A stretch of DNA of 64,000 nucleotides from an uncultured Bacteroides sp. (GTDB taxonomy: Bacteria > Bacteroidota > Bacteroidia > Bacteroidales > Bacteroidaceae). Below, one piece after another: positions 8,444 to 16,807 of this stretch. The notes under the pieces were generated by a model. That model was not told the DNA's origin and made no database searches. It saw nothing but the letters and a program-made list of their open reading frames with translations. Positions within the stretch are counted from its first letter, which is position 1, and each line of letters opens with the position of its first letter. The stretch is from positions 48,646 to 112,645 of the forward strand of contig CAAFTU010000023.1 of the NCBI GenBank assembly GCA_900766005.1, in the 5' to 3' direction. Both the position numbers and the translations under genes were made by a program.

Positions 8444-10207
8444 ATGAAACAGATAAAACGACTCTTCTTTTTTCTGCTTTTTATAAGCACTTCATATGCT
8501 GTCAGCTTGGCACAGGAAAATTTGTCTTTTTTCCTGCACACCATCGAAAAGGGGCAAAGCCTCTACTCCATCGCCAAAATGTATCAGGTCACCACTTCGG
8601 ACATCATCCGGCTGAACCCCGGTTGCGAGGAAAAAATCTATGCAGGGCAGACCATCAAAATACCCAAGGGACTGGGCGGGGCCAAGGGACCGACATTCCA
8701 TACGATTCAGGCAGGAGAAACGCTGTATAAGCTGACGGTGCACTATCAGGTTTCGGCCAAAGCTATCTGCGAAGCGAATCCGGGACTGAGCGCGGAGAAT
8801 TTCCGCATCGGTCAGGTGATTCTGATTCCGGACATGAACGTGCCGGCGGAACCGGCGGAAAGCCAGCCGGCTGTGCAGCAGTCCATTCAGGGACCGGTGG
8901 TACCGAAATGCAAGGAGATGCACAAGGTGAAACGCAAAGAGACGATTTTCAGCGTGAGCCATCTGTATGGCATCTCGGAGCAGGAGCTGATAGAAGCCAA
9001 TCCGGAACTGAAGAAGGGCATGAAGAAGGGACAATGGCTCTGCATCCCCTACCCCAAGGCTACAGTGCAGCAACCGGTGATTCCGGCTGAAGGCAACCAG
9101 CCGGCGCCTTCCAATCGGGAACTGTTCGACAAGAACAAGGAAAAGGGCAAAGCCATCTCGACCATTCAGGCGGCACTCATCCTGCCGTTTCACGAAGACA
9201 GACGAATGGTGGAGTATTACGAAGGATTTCTTATGGCGGTGGACAGCCTGAAACGCAAGGGCACCTCGCTCGACTTGTATGTATATGATAGCGGCAGGGA
9301 GCTGGCTACACTGAACCGCGTACTGGCTCAAAACGAAATGAAGAAGATGGATGTGATCTTCGGTCCGGTGTATCCGAATCAGATCAAACCGCTGTCGGAC
9401 TTCGCCAAGAAGAATGACATCCGCCTGGTGATTCCGTTCTCCAAACAGGGCGAAGAGGTGTTCAGCAACCCGCAGGTGTATCAGATTAACACGCCGCAAT
9501 CTTATTTGTATTCGGAGGTGTACGAGCATTTCACCCGCCAATTTCCGAATGCACACGTGATTTTCATCGAACCGGCTGTGGCCGACAAGGACAAGGCGGA
9601 CTTCATCAAGGGGATGAAGCAGGAACTGAGACTGAAAGGCATCTCTACGGATGTGGTGAGCGAGAGCGCACCGAAGGAGGTGATGGCCCAGAAGCTGCGC
9701 AGTGGAAAGACAAATATCTTTGTACCGACTTCGAGCCGCAATGTGCTGCTTATCCGCGCCTTACCGCAGTTGATTCTGCTGGTGAGAGAGAACCCGGAAC
9801 AGGAGGTGCATCTGTTTGGCTACCCGGAATGGCAGACATACACGAAAGATCATCTGGAAAGCTTCTTCGAACTGGATACCTATTTCTACTCGTCGTTCTA
9901 CACCAATACGCTGTTTCCGGCAGCTGTGCGCTTCACCAACAGCTATCACAAATGGTACAGCAAGGACCTGGTGAGCGAATGGCCTAACTATGCCATGCTG
10001 GGATTTGACACCGGTTTCTTCTTCCTGCAAGGGCTGACCCGCTTCGGTTCGAATCTGGAAGACAACCTGAACAAGATGAACCTCACTCCCATCCAGACGG
10101 GATTCAAGTTCCAACGGGTGAACAACTGGGGCGGCTTTGTCAACAAAAAGGTGTTCTTCATCCGCTTTGCCAAGAACTATGAGCTGATCAAGCTGGACTT
10201 TGAATAA
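8444..10207 (+). CDS. LysM-repeat envelope protein with periplasmic-binding-like C-terminal domain
   Basis: A 587-residue secreted protein. An N-terminal signal peptide (hydrophobic FFFLLFISTSYAVSLA) is followed by three LysM domains at roughly residues 30-75, 85-128 and 155-203, the first two starting FLHTIEKGQSLYSIAK and FHTIQAGETLYKLTV. LysM modules bind peptidoglycan glycans. From about residue 235 to the end (AALILPFHEDRRMVEYYEGFLMAV-like start) the chain resembles type 1 periplasmic-binding-fold domains of amino-acid-binding proteins. I chose the ATG at 8444 because the only upstream option is a TTG at 8432. The role is unknown, probably anchoring or sensing at the cell wall. A terminator follows at 10227. 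Confidence 0.85.
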   Translation: MKQIKRLFFFLLFISTSYAVSLAQENLSFFLHTIEKGQSLYSIAKMYQVTTSDIIRLNPGCEEKIYAGQTIKIPKGLGGAKGPTFHTIQAGETLYKLTVHYQVSAKAICEANPGLSAENFRIGQVILIPDMNVPAEPAESQPAVQQSIQGPVVPKCKEMHKVKRKETIFSVSHLYGISEQELIEANPELKKGMKKGQWLCIPYPKATVQQPVIPAEGNQPAPSNRELFDKNKEKGKAISTIQAALILPFHEDRRMVEYYEGFLMAVDSLKRKGTSLDLYVYDSGRELATLNRVLAQNEMKKMDVIFGPVYPNQIKPLSDFAKKNDIRLVIPFSKQGEEVFSNPQVYQINTPQSYLYSEVYEHFTRQFPNAHVIFIEPAVADKDKADFIKGMKQELRLKGISTDVVSESAPKEVMAQKLRSGKTNIFVPTSSRNVLLIRALPQLILLVRENPEQEVHLFGYPEWQTYTKDHLESFFELDTYFYSSFYTNTLFPAAVRFTNSYHKWYSKDLVSEWPNYAMLGFDTGFFFLQGLTRFGSNLEDNLNKMNLTPIQTGFKFQRVNNWGGFVNKKVFFIRFAKNYELIKLDFE

Positions 10208-10226
10208 AGTACCGACCTGGATGAAG

Positions 10227-10258
10227 CCATACTGAAATCAAGCCGTATGGAGTTTTTT
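10227..10258 (+). terminator. Terminator after the LysM gene
   Basis: CCATAC / GTATGG stem followed by AGTTTTTTT, 20 bp past the LysM stop codon. Confidence 0.6.
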
Positions 10259-10351
10259 TCAGAGAAAGCATCGGAAAGGGTATTCTGTAAAAGAAGAAAG
10301 TTATAAAAGAAATCATTTAGAAAGCTGAAAAACAAGACGTTGAATAATAAA

Positions 10352-11086
10352 ATGGGAAAAATAAAGTCGATTGCTTTGGCCACGCTCATGCTGGCAGGAT
10401 GCACACTTCCGGCAGCTGCTCAGATCGGTGAGCCACGGAGTAATTTTTCCGTCGGGGTGAACGGTGGAGTAAACCTGAACAGTACGTCATTCACACCGAC
10501 CATCAAACAGAACTCGCTCCTGGGAACAACAGGCGGACTCACGGCCCGCTTTATCTCAGAAAAGTATTTTGCCATGATCTGCGGAGCACAGGTGGAACTG
10601 AACTTCTCGCAACGCGGATGGGACCAGTTGTTTGAGACAGTGACCATGAACGACAAAGGATATGAGGAAACAGTGAAGGACCCCACGAAAACCTACACAC
10701 GCAAGATGACCTACATCGATATTCCGTTTCTGGCCCACTTGGCTTTCGGAAAGGAACGGGGATTGCAGTTCTTCATCCATGCGGGTCCGCAAATCAGCTT
10801 CCTCATCAGCGAATCGGAAACCATAAAGGGGATTGACATGAACAATCTGACCGACACGCAAAAGGCGCTGTATGGTGTGAAAACCCAGAATAAGTTCGAC
10901 TACGGTATTGCCGGCGGCGGCGGAGTGGAGCTGCGCACAAAGAAGGCAGGCAGTTTCCTGCTGGAAGGACGCTACTATTTTGCACTGTCCGACTTCTACA
11001 GCACTACGAAAAAGGATTATTTCGCCCGCGCCGCACACGGCACCATCACCGTGAAGCTGACTTACTTGTTTGATTTAAAGAAATAA
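10352..11086 (+). CDS. PorT-like outer-membrane beta-barrel protein
   Basis: A 244-residue protein with a signal peptide ending near AAAQ (residues 22-25) and then alternating amphipathic strands rich in Gly and aromatic residues, ending KLTYLFDL. This is the pattern of the small outer-membrane beta-barrel family (PorT / PF13568) common in Bacteroidetes. Strands such as FSVGVNGGVNL, YIDIPFLAHLAF and FDYGIAGGGGVEL are visible. The ATG at 10352 is preferred to the TTG at 10340. It has no operon partner and ends at a very strong bidirectional terminator. Family members include the PorT secretion factor, but many have no known role, so no function is claimed. Confidence 0.8.
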   Translation: MGKIKSIALATLMLAGCTLPAAAQIGEPRSNFSVGVNGGVNLNSTSFTPTIKQNSLLGTTGGLTARFISEKYFAMICGAQVELNFSQRGWDQLFETVTMNDKGYEETVKDPTKTYTRKMTYIDIPFLAHLAFGKERGLQFFIHAGPQISFLISESETIKGIDMNNLTDTQKALYGVKTQNKFDYGIAGGGGVELRTKKAGSFLLEGRYYFALSDFYSTTKKDYFARAAHGTITVKLTYLFDLKK

Positions 11087-11187
11087 CAGCCTCGGCCACC
11101 GGAAAGAACAAACCACAAAACCGAGCAAACAAGAGCCAGAGCGGCTGAATGGTAATAACAAAAGCGTGTCCACTATAACAATATAAT

Positions 11188-11231
11188 AAAAATACCCCCT
11201 GCCACATACAGTTGCGACAGGGGGTATTTTT
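11188..11231. terminator. Perfect 14-bp bidirectional terminator
   Basis: AAAAATACCCCCTG and CAGGGGGTATTTTT are exact complements around a 16-nt loop. It serves the beta-barrel gene on the plus strand and the DUF4293 gene on the minus strand. Confidence 0.9.
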
Positions 11232-11256
11232 ATACGTAAAAAGTTTCCGCTTTGGA

Positions 11257-11700
11257 TTATCTCAAGCGGTCGGCTGCCTTCACCAGCACTTCATCACGGC
11301 CGATGGCACGGATAGCCAGCACATTGAGAATGATAGAGACAGCAGGCAAACAGAGTGCCCAGCCGATGCGAAAAAGCGCAGCATCACTTTTCAATGCAAA
11401 ATAGAAGGCAATGAAAGCGGCGTAAAATCCCACAAGCAAGAGACTGTTGAAGATACTCAGACGAATCTGCAAGATGCGGTTCTTGAACAGGAAGATGGTG
11501 GCCAGCGCCACAAGCGTGCTTAGCACCAGAATAGCAAACAAGCCCCACGTAGCCTGAGAAACCCCTGCCATCTCAATGCCCAGAGCCTTGAACGGATGTT
11601 CGCCCATCGTGTCGGTGAAAAAACCTAAGGGCAAACACATGGCTGTAATCAGCAGCCCCACTACAATCAATAAATAAACGGTTTGAATTCGTTGAATCAT
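11257..11700 (-). CDS. DUF4293 membrane protein
   Basis: A 147-residue integral membrane protein with four hydrophobic segments at about residues 6-28, 50-72, 85-105 and 115-135. The opening MIQRIQTVYLLIVVGLL and the FALKSDAALFRIGWALCLP stretch match the DUF4293 family of Bacteroidetes. It is the last gene of the minus-strand series bamD, rpoZ-like, DUF4293, a conserved order in Bacteroidales. Its function is unknown. A stable hairpin at 11731-11781 lies between it and the omega-like gene, so expression may be partly uncoupled from the upstream genes. Confidence 0.88.
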   Translation of the reverse strand: MIQRIQTVYLLIVVGLLITAMCLPLGFFTDTMGEHPFKALGIEMAGVSQATWGLFAILVLSTLVALATIFLFKNRILQIRLSIFNSLLLVGFYAAFIAFYFALKSDAALFRIGWALCLPAVSIILNVLAIRAIGRDEVLVKAADRLR

Positions 11701-11730
11701 AATTTTTCAATAGTACTTAAATTAAACAAT

Positions 11731-11781
11731 AATAGTCAAGCAATAAGGAGTAGGATGATACCCACTTACTACTTGACTATT
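11731..11781. repeat. Inverted repeat between the omega-like gene and DUF4293
   Basis: AATAGTCAAG and CTTGACTATT are perfect 10-bp arms around 31 nt. No T tract follows on either strand. It may be an mRNA-processing or attenuating hairpin in the bamD transcript. Confidence 0.5.
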
Positions 11782-11810
11782 GAATTCCTTTTCACAGAAA
11801 AGCCACTTGC

Positions 11811-12146
11811 TTACTGCAGTTTTTCTTTCTCCTTAGCCGGGTTTCTGTAATACACCTTTCCTTCGATATATTCCTGAGTAGCAATCAAACTGGGTTTGGG
11901 CAACTTCTCATAATAACGGGAAATTTCGATTTGCTCTCTATTCTCGAACACCTCTTCAAGGTTGTCATTGTAGGATGCAAACTCCGCCAATTTTTTAGAA
12001 AGGTCGTTCTTGATTTCTACACCAATCTGATTGGCACGCTTACCGATAATGGCAACAGTTTCATAAACATTACCTGTGTCCGAGCAGAGTTCCATCATGT
12101 CACGGGTTACCGTAGTAGTAGGAGCATTCGTCTTTTTGTAGTCCAT
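11811..12146 (-). CDS. rpoZ: Omega-like RNA polymerase subunit (Bacteroidetes type)
   Basis: A 111-residue protein starting MDYKKTNAPTTTVTRDMMEL. This matches the Bacteroidetes family annotated as DNA-directed RNA polymerase omega subunit. The central helix has YETVAIIGKRANQIG, equivalent to the conserved omega helix that contacts beta-prime. The C-terminal part (NREQIEISRYYEKLPKPS) is specific to this phylum. It lies 66 bp downstream of bamD on the same strand, a gene order seen widely in Bacteroidales, which supports the call. Sequence similarity to proteobacterial omega is low. Confidence 0.85.
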   Translation of the reverse strand: MDYKKTNAPTTTVTRDMMELCSDTGNVYETVAIIGKRANQIGVEIKNDLSKKLAEFASYNDNLEEVFENREQIEISRYYEKLPKPSLIATQEYIEGKVYYRNPAKEKEKLQ

Positions 12147-12212
12147 AAATCTATTTTAAATTTAGTCTTTAATTTCGTTTATTCAATCACGTTTCTTGTC
12201 ACTTCCACCGAA

Positions 12213-13016
12213 TCAGTCTTTTACCACCTTCTTTGCTTCAGTGAATATCTTCTCAGCTTCTTTCAGATATTTGCTTTCCGGAAATTCGTTCTTGAAAGCA
12301 TAATATTCATCGATTGTCTCCCGATAGCGATCCATTTTCTTCTCCTCCACACTGTAGATAGCCATCTCATGACGGGCACGCAGAATGAGGAACGAGAGTT
12401 CTTCGCGGTAATCGGTATAGGGATAATCCTTCAGGGCATTCTGAGCTGTGATGACACACGACTCATAGTTATTGCCCATGTAGTTGCCCAAATTGTAGTA
12501 CAACTTAGCCGAGTAAAGCTCCTTCAGCACCAGTTTGTCCTGCAAAGCAAAAATCATATCCTGAGCTTCCTGCTTCTTCGTGCTGTTGGGGAAGTACTCC
12601 ATGAACATCTGCAGCTGCTGAATGGCCTGATAAGTGCTCGACTGGTCCAGGCGAGGTTCGGGCGTATCCAGAAAGAGGGCTTTACCTGCGTGGAAACGAG
12701 CCAGTTCAGTGAACGTTCCGCGCGGATACGTGTTGAAGTAAGTGATAAATGTCTGAGCAGCGGACTGATAGTCTTTCTGGTTATAATAGCTCATACCCAA
12801 CATGTACAAAGATTCTTCAGCCTTGTCGGTTCCTTTAAATATGGTAATCAACTCATTCAGCAACGTAGCCGAACGGGTATACTGCCCTTTTGCAAAGTAG
12901 TTCTTGGCAGCTTCATACTTGTATTCATAATCGGCGCTTTTCAGCAGTTTGTTGTACTCACCGCAAGAGGTAAGAGAGGCTGCTGCAAGCAAAGCTATAG
13001 CGATATTTTTCTTCAT
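12213..13016 (-). CDS. bamD: Outer membrane assembly lipoprotein BamD
   Basis: A 267-residue lipoprotein. The signal peptide ends in the lipobox LTSC with Cys at residue 18. It then forms TPR-type helical pairs (YEAAKNYFAKGQYTRSATLL, QKDYQSAAQTFITYFNTYP, EAQDMIFALQDKL). This matches BamD, the essential partner of BamA in inserting beta-barrels into the outer membrane. The C-terminal region DEYYAFKNEFPESKY is also a typical TPR segment. It heads the minus-strand set with the omega-like gene and DUF4293. A -7 box (TAACTTTG) at 13036-13043 lies 20 bp before the start. Confidence 0.92.
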   Translation of the reverse strand: MKKNIAIALLAAASLTSCGEYNKLLKSADYEYKYEAAKNYFAKGQYTRSATLLNELITIFKGTDKAEESLYMLGMSYYNQKDYQSAAQTFITYFNTYPRGTFTELARFHAGKALFLDTPEPRLDQSSTYQAIQQLQMFMEYFPNSTKKQEAQDMIFALQDKLVLKELYSAKLYYNLGNYMGNNYESCVITAQNALKDYPYTDYREELSFLILRARHEMAIYSVEEKKMDRYRETIDEYYAFKNEFPESKYLKEAEKIFTEAKKVVKD

Positions 13017-13035
13017 CTTATTTTAAAATAATGCG

Positions 13036-13043
13036 CAAAGTTA
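13036..13043 (-). promoter_or_regulatory. Bacteroides -7 box for bamD
   Basis: Minus-strand TAACTTTG fits TAnnTTTG and lies 20 bp before the bamD ATG. Confidence 0.6.
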
Positions 13044-13264
13044 CGGAATCGCCGGGAATTTAGCAATTAATCTATCTTTTTTTAACGATTATCCCGCTTC
13101 GTTTTTTCCGGCAGGCTATGGTCCTGACTCTTTCAGGGAAATTTGGCAGGGGCCGGACAGGCTGTTCCGGCTGCACCGGGTTACAAAGTAACGGATTTAT
13201 TTGATAAAAAGATTTGTAATCTCAATTATTTTGCCGAATATTGCTTCCATTTTTCAATTTAGAC

Positions 13265-15301
13265 ATGAATTTTGAACTTACATCTGCTTATAAACCTACC
13301 GGCGACCAGCCGGAAGCCATTGCCCAACTGACAGAGGGGGTGCGCCAAGGGGTGCCGGCTCAGACGCTGCTGGGGGTCACAGGGTCGGGAAAAACATTTA
13401 CCATCGCCAACGTGATTGCTCAGATCAACAAACCGACGCTGATTTTGAGCCACAACAAGACGCTGGCTGCCCAGCTGTACAGCGAATTCAAGGGATTTTT
13501 CCCCAACAATGCCGTGGAGTATTATGTGTCTTACTACGACTATTATCAGCCGGAGGCCTATCTGCCCAACAGTGATACATACATTGAAAAAGACCTTGCC
13601 ATCAATGAAGAGATAGACAAGCTGCGGCTGGCTGCCACTTCGGCTTTGCTGTCGGGACGGAAGGACGTGGTAGTGGTTTCGTCGGTTTCGTGTATTTATG
13701 GTATGGGAAATCCTTCGGACTTCTACAAGAATGTGATTGAGGTGGAACGGGGACGGATGCTGGACCGCAACGTGTTTCTGCGCCGGCTGGTAGATAGCCT
13801 GTATGTGCGTAATGACATCGACCTGAACCGGGGAAACTTCCGCGTGAAGGGAGATACGGTGGATATTTTCCTTGCCTACACGGACAATCTGCTGCGTGTG
13901 ACTTTCTGGGGGGATGAAATTGACGGTATCGAAGAGGTGGATCCGGTGACGGGGGTGACGATTGCGCCTTTTGAAGCGTATAAGATTTATCCGGCCAACC
14001 TGTTCATGACGACCAAGGAGGCTACGCTGCGGGCCATTCATCAGATTGAGGATGACCTGAGAAAGCAGGTGGCCTATTTTGAATCCATCGGTAAGGAACT
14101 GGAAGCCAAACGACTCTACGAGCGGGTGACCTATGACATGGAAATGATCCGGGAGCTGGGGCACTGCTCGGGTATCGAGAATTATTCACGCTATTTCGAC
14201 GGACGGGAGGCAGGCACACGTCCTTATTGCCTGCTCGATTTTTTCCCGGATGATTTTCTGATTGTGATTGACGAGAGTCACGTGAGTGTGCCGCAAATCA
14301 GTGCCATGTATGGCGGCGACCGGGCCCGGAAAGAGAACCTGGTGGAGTATGGATTCCGTCTGCCGGCGGCTATGGACAACCGCCCGCTGAAGTTTGAGGA
14401 GTTTCAGCAAATGGCCAAGCAGGTGATTTATGTGAGTGCCACACCGGCCGACTATGAACTGATCCAGTCGGAAGGAGTGGTGGTGGAACAGGTGATCCGC
14501 CCCACCGGACTGCTGGACCCGATTATCGAGGTGCGTCCAAGCCTCAACCAGATTGACGACCTGATGGAGGAAATCCAGCAGCGCATCGAGCAGGAAGAGC
14601 GGGTGCTGGTGACTACACTGACGAAGCGCATGGCGGAAGAGCTGACAGAATATCTGCTGAACAACAACATCCGCTGCAACTATATCCACAGCGATGTGGA
14701 CACATTGGAACGGGTGAAGATTATGGATGACCTCCGCCAGGGGGTGTACGACGTGCTCATCGGGGTGAATCTGCTGCGTGAAGGACTGGACCTTCCGGAA
14801 GTGTCGCTAGTCGCTATTCTTGATGCGGACAAGGAGGGATTCCTCCGCTCCCACCGTTCGCTGACACAGACTGCCGGACGTGCAGCCCGCAACGTGAACG
14901 GCAAGGTAATCATGTATGCCGACAAGATAACGGACAGTATGAGGAAGACCATCGACGAAACCAACCGCCGGCGGGAAAAGCAGCTGGCCTACAACGAGGC
15001 AAACGGCATCACGCCCAAGCAGATAAAGAAAGCGCGGAATCTGGCTGTGTTCGGCACCAGTGAAGCGGAGGCCGCGGAAGCAGCCAAGGAAAGAAAGGCG
15101 TATGTGGAACCGACTCATGCACCTGTTGCTGCCGACCCCGTGATGGCCTATATGAGCAAGGCACAAATGGAAAAGACCATCGAACGTACCCGCAAACTGA
15201 TGCAGGAAGCTGCCAAAAAGCTGGAATTCATCGAAGCTGCGCAATATCGAGACGAATTGCTGAAACTGGAAGACATTTTGAAAGAAAAATGGGGAGAATA
15301 G
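13265..15301 (+). CDS. uvrB: Excinuclease ABC subunit B
   Basis: A 678-residue UvrB, full length. It receives damaged DNA from UvrA, verifies the lesion and recruits UvrC. Visible features are Walker A GVTGSGKT near residue 38, the damage-probing beta-hairpin with YYDYYQPEAY near 92-101, the helicase box DESHVS, helicase motif VI around QTAGRAARN, and the C-terminal UVR motif (KLEFIEAAQYRDELLKLE) that binds UvrC. The ATG at 13265 is used; the open frame extends to a TTG at 13241, but the family begins at MNFELTS. It is divergent from bamD and probably monocistronic. Confidence 0.97.
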   Translation: MNFELTSAYKPTGDQPEAIAQLTEGVRQGVPAQTLLGVTGSGKTFTIANVIAQINKPTLILSHNKTLAAQLYSEFKGFFPNNAVEYYVSYYDYYQPEAYLPNSDTYIEKDLAINEEIDKLRLAATSALLSGRKDVVVVSSVSCIYGMGNPSDFYKNVIEVERGRMLDRNVFLRRLVDSLYVRNDIDLNRGNFRVKGDTVDIFLAYTDNLLRVTFWGDEIDGIEEVDPVTGVTIAPFEAYKIYPANLFMTTKEATLRAIHQIEDDLRKQVAYFESIGKELEAKRLYERVTYDMEMIRELGHCSGIENYSRYFDGREAGTRPYCLLDFFPDDFLIVIDESHVSVPQISAMYGGDRARKENLVEYGFRLPAAMDNRPLKFEEFQQMAKQVIYVSATPADYELIQSEGVVVEQVIRPTGLLDPIIEVRPSLNQIDDLMEEIQQRIEQEERVLVTTLTKRMAEELTEYLLNNNIRCNYIHSDVDTLERVKIMDDLRQGVYDVLIGVNLLREGLDLPEVSLVAILDADKEGFLRSHRSLTQTAGRAARNVNGKVIMYADKITDSMRKTIDETNRRREKQLAYNEANGITPKQIKKARNLAVFGTSEAEAAEAAKERKAYVEPTHAPVAADPVMAYMSKAQMEKTIERTRKLMQEAAKKLEFIEAAQYRDELLKLEDILKEKWGE

Positions 15302-15351
15302 CTGCATCGGAATGCTTTCACAATAAGACTTGGCATGAACAAGAATACAGG

Positions 15352-15378
15352 GAAAAGAGGGAGAATTCCCCTTTTTTT
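15352..15378 (+). terminator. Terminator after uvrB
   Basis: AAAAGaGGG pairs with CCCcTTTT around AGAATT and runs into eight T. It has one mismatch and one G/T pair. Confidence 0.55.
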
Positions 15379-15451
15379 CATCAAATTACTTAATTTTTGT
15401 TATATATCACAGCTTTTACGCCGAATAATTTGCTATTTTCCAAAAAACACG

Positions 15452-15459
15452 TACCTTTG
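15452..15459 (+). promoter_or_regulatory. Bacteroides -7 box of small RNA copy 1
   Basis: TACCTTTG just upstream of the conserved RNA block. Confidence 0.65.
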
Positions 15460-15462
15460 CAA

Positions 15463-15528
15463 TGTGTTTTTCATAGTATTAGATTTAAGGTTAACAAAGG
15501 TTGGAGCAAGGCGTTGCTCCTTTTTTTT
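15463..15528 (+). ncRNA. Small RNA candidate, copy 1 of a two-copy family
   Basis: A unit of about 66 nt runs from just after a -7 box to a terminator (7-bp stem GGAGCAA/TTGCTCC, loop GGCG, eight T). Its first ~41 nt are almost identical to 41543-41583: both read TGTGTTTTTCAT-GTATTAG and then ATTTAAGGTTAA-AAAG-TTGG, with three single-base differences. The terminator stems differ in sequence but not in position. Conservation of the 5' block with divergence of the 3' hairpin suggests a trans-acting RNA with a shared seed. I cannot assign an Rfam family without a search. Confidence 0.7.
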
Positions 15529-15651
15529 GCCCAAAAATGAAGTCATCCCCTCCGGCACCTCTCTCCGGCACCCGTTTTCAGCCACACAAAGCACGAGGGA
15601 CTATGCAGACAAGAAAAGGTCACATATTTTTTCAAAAACACAAAAACCTGC

Positions 15652-15659
15652 TACCTTTG
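15652..15659 (+). promoter_or_regulatory. Bacteroides -7 box for the AlaX-like gene
   Basis: TACCTTTG, giving a leader of about 110 nt. Confidence 0.55.
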
Positions 15660-15774
15660 CAAAAACAGCAGATGATGCATTAATTTTCAGATACACCACC
15701 GCCTACACTTGAGCGGTATATTTATCTCAACTATTACTGTATAACGGACACTGTATAACTAAAAACATATCATC

Positions 15775-16242
15775 ATGGAACAAACTATCCAGCTCAACGA
15801 GCATAACAAGACGGAGTATCCACCTATGCATACAGCAGAACATTTATTGAATGCCACCATGGTCAAGACCTTTGGCTGCCCCCGTTCGCGCAACGCACAC
15901 ATTGAAAAGAAGAAGAGCAAGTGTGATTATATTTTGGACACTTGTCCGTCGGATGAAGAGATTCAAGCCATCGAAAACCAAGTGAACGAAACCATCCAAC
16001 GCCACTTGCCGGTAACAATCGAATACATGACACAGGAGGAAGCCAAAGAAATTGTAGACCTCAGCAAACTGCCGGCTGATGCCAGCGATACGCTCCGCAT
16101 CATCCGCATCGGCGACTATGATGCTTGCGCCTGTATCGGACTGCATGTCAGCAACACATCTGAAATAGGAACATTCAAAATCATCAGCCACGATTATAAC
16201 GAAGAGAAAAAGACATTGCGCCTCCGCTTCAAGCTGGTATAA
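15775..16242 (+). CDS. Stand-alone alanyl-tRNA editing domain protein (AlaX-like)
   Basis: A 155-residue protein that looks like the second additional (editing) domain of alanyl/threonyl-tRNA synthetases without a synthetase body. The zinc and catalytic motif HTAEH (H19 and H23) fits HxxxH, and the second half of the site appears as CIGLH in DACACIGLHVSN, fitting CxxxH. Free-standing AlaX proteins clear Ser or Gly wrongly attached to tRNA(Ala). The protein is shorter than many AlaX proteins because it lacks the N-terminal beta-barrel, so the substrate is uncertain. It is transcribed alone. Confidence 0.8.
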   Translation: MEQTIQLNEHNKTEYPPMHTAEHLLNATMVKTFGCPRSRNAHIEKKKSKCDYILDTCPSDEEIQAIENQVNETIQRHLPVTIEYMTQEEAKEIVDLSKLPADASDTLRIIRIGDYDACACIGLHVSNTSEIGTFKIISHDYNEEKKTLRLRFKLV

Positions 16243-16333
16243 CCCCCTGCTATTCTAAGGTAATAACGCCGTTCGGCAACACGTTTTCCCGTTAAGCGAA
16301 AGAGCGATCAGAAACAGGCCATTTGGCACTCTC

Positions 16334-16399
16334 AAAGCGGCACTTTAGCACCCATAAAGCGCCGCTTTATCATCCGTAAAGCGCCGCTTTAGCCTTCCT
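16334..16399. repeat. Three tandem 22-bp units, each with a 13-bp palindrome
   Basis: Units start at 16334, 16356 and 16378. Units 2 and 3 begin AAAGCGCCGCTTT, a perfect palindrome around a single centre base. Unit 1 is AAAGCGGCACTTT. Each is followed by a 9-base spacer of the form A-CA-CC-T. Confidence 0.9.
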
Positions 16400-16588
16400 A
16401 TCTTGCTATACTATCTTGTTATACTTTGTATCCTTATCTCTGCCTTTTCCATAGTTGAATAAACTTTAGATTGCATCCCCACCGAAAATAGAACACTACC
16501 ATTCCATCCATATCCTTACCACACGTGATAAAATATCTATTTTATATAAAATAAATAAATATAATATACATATTGTCAGCAAACAAGC

Positions 16589-16617
16589 CTATTTGACACT
16601 AAAGATATGACAAATAG
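16589..16617. promoter_or_regulatory. Inverted repeat, possible activator site upstream of the sigma-54 promoter
   Basis: CTATTTGACA - 9 nt - TGACAAATAG, matching at nine of ten positions. It is centred about 65 bp before the predicted start of transcription of hsp20. Confidence 0.45.
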
Positions 16618-16641
16618 ACATTTCTTGACTACAAACGAGAC

Positions 16642-16657
16642 TGGCACGTTATTTGCA
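16642..16657 (+). promoter_or_regulatory. Sigma-54 (-24/-12) promoter for hsp20
   Basis: TGGCACG-TTAT-TTGCA matches the sigma-54 consensus, with GG at 16643-16644 and GC at 16655-16656 exactly 10 nt apart. No TAnnTTTG box is evident between here and the hsp20 gene. Confidence 0.7.
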
Positions 16658-16807
16658 AAACAGAAGGTGAACAGCGGTTCGGAAACGAAAGGCCGGAGTA
16701 ACCCGGGTAAGCCGAAGCCTCCCGCTCCTCCCCCTTCCGCCTAAGAATCCAAGTTCAGTTGAGATTTATCATTTAATGTTTAACTTTAAAGATAGGAGAC
16801 TAAAATT

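Larger units (their letters stand above)
15302..15774. other. Gene-free region between uvrB and the AlaX-like gene
   Basis: These 473 bases hold the uvrB terminator (15352-15378), a small RNA unit (15452-15528) and the promoter and 115-nt leader of the AlaX-like gene. The leader contains a tandem CTGTATAAC pair. No further coding sequence is convincing. Confidence 0.7.
16243..16807. other. 565-base gene-free region upstream of hsp20
   Basis: Contains a three-unit 22-bp palindromic repeat (16334-16399), an AT-rich stretch around 16530-16575, an inverted repeat (16589-16617), a sigma-54 type promoter (16642-16657) and a leader of about 140 nt before hsp20. I see no credible coding sequence. 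Confidence 0.75.

Noticed and set aside
8492..9556. A 354-codon minus-strand frame
   Set aside because: Antisense to the LysM gene, with no recognisable motif.
11212..11523. A 103-codon plus-strand frame starting in the bidirectional terminator
   Set aside because: Antisense to the DUF4293 gene and begins inside a hairpin.
16334..16399. CRISPR-like array
   Set aside because: Three units of 22 bp with 9-bp near-constant spacers; no unique spacers and no cas genes.
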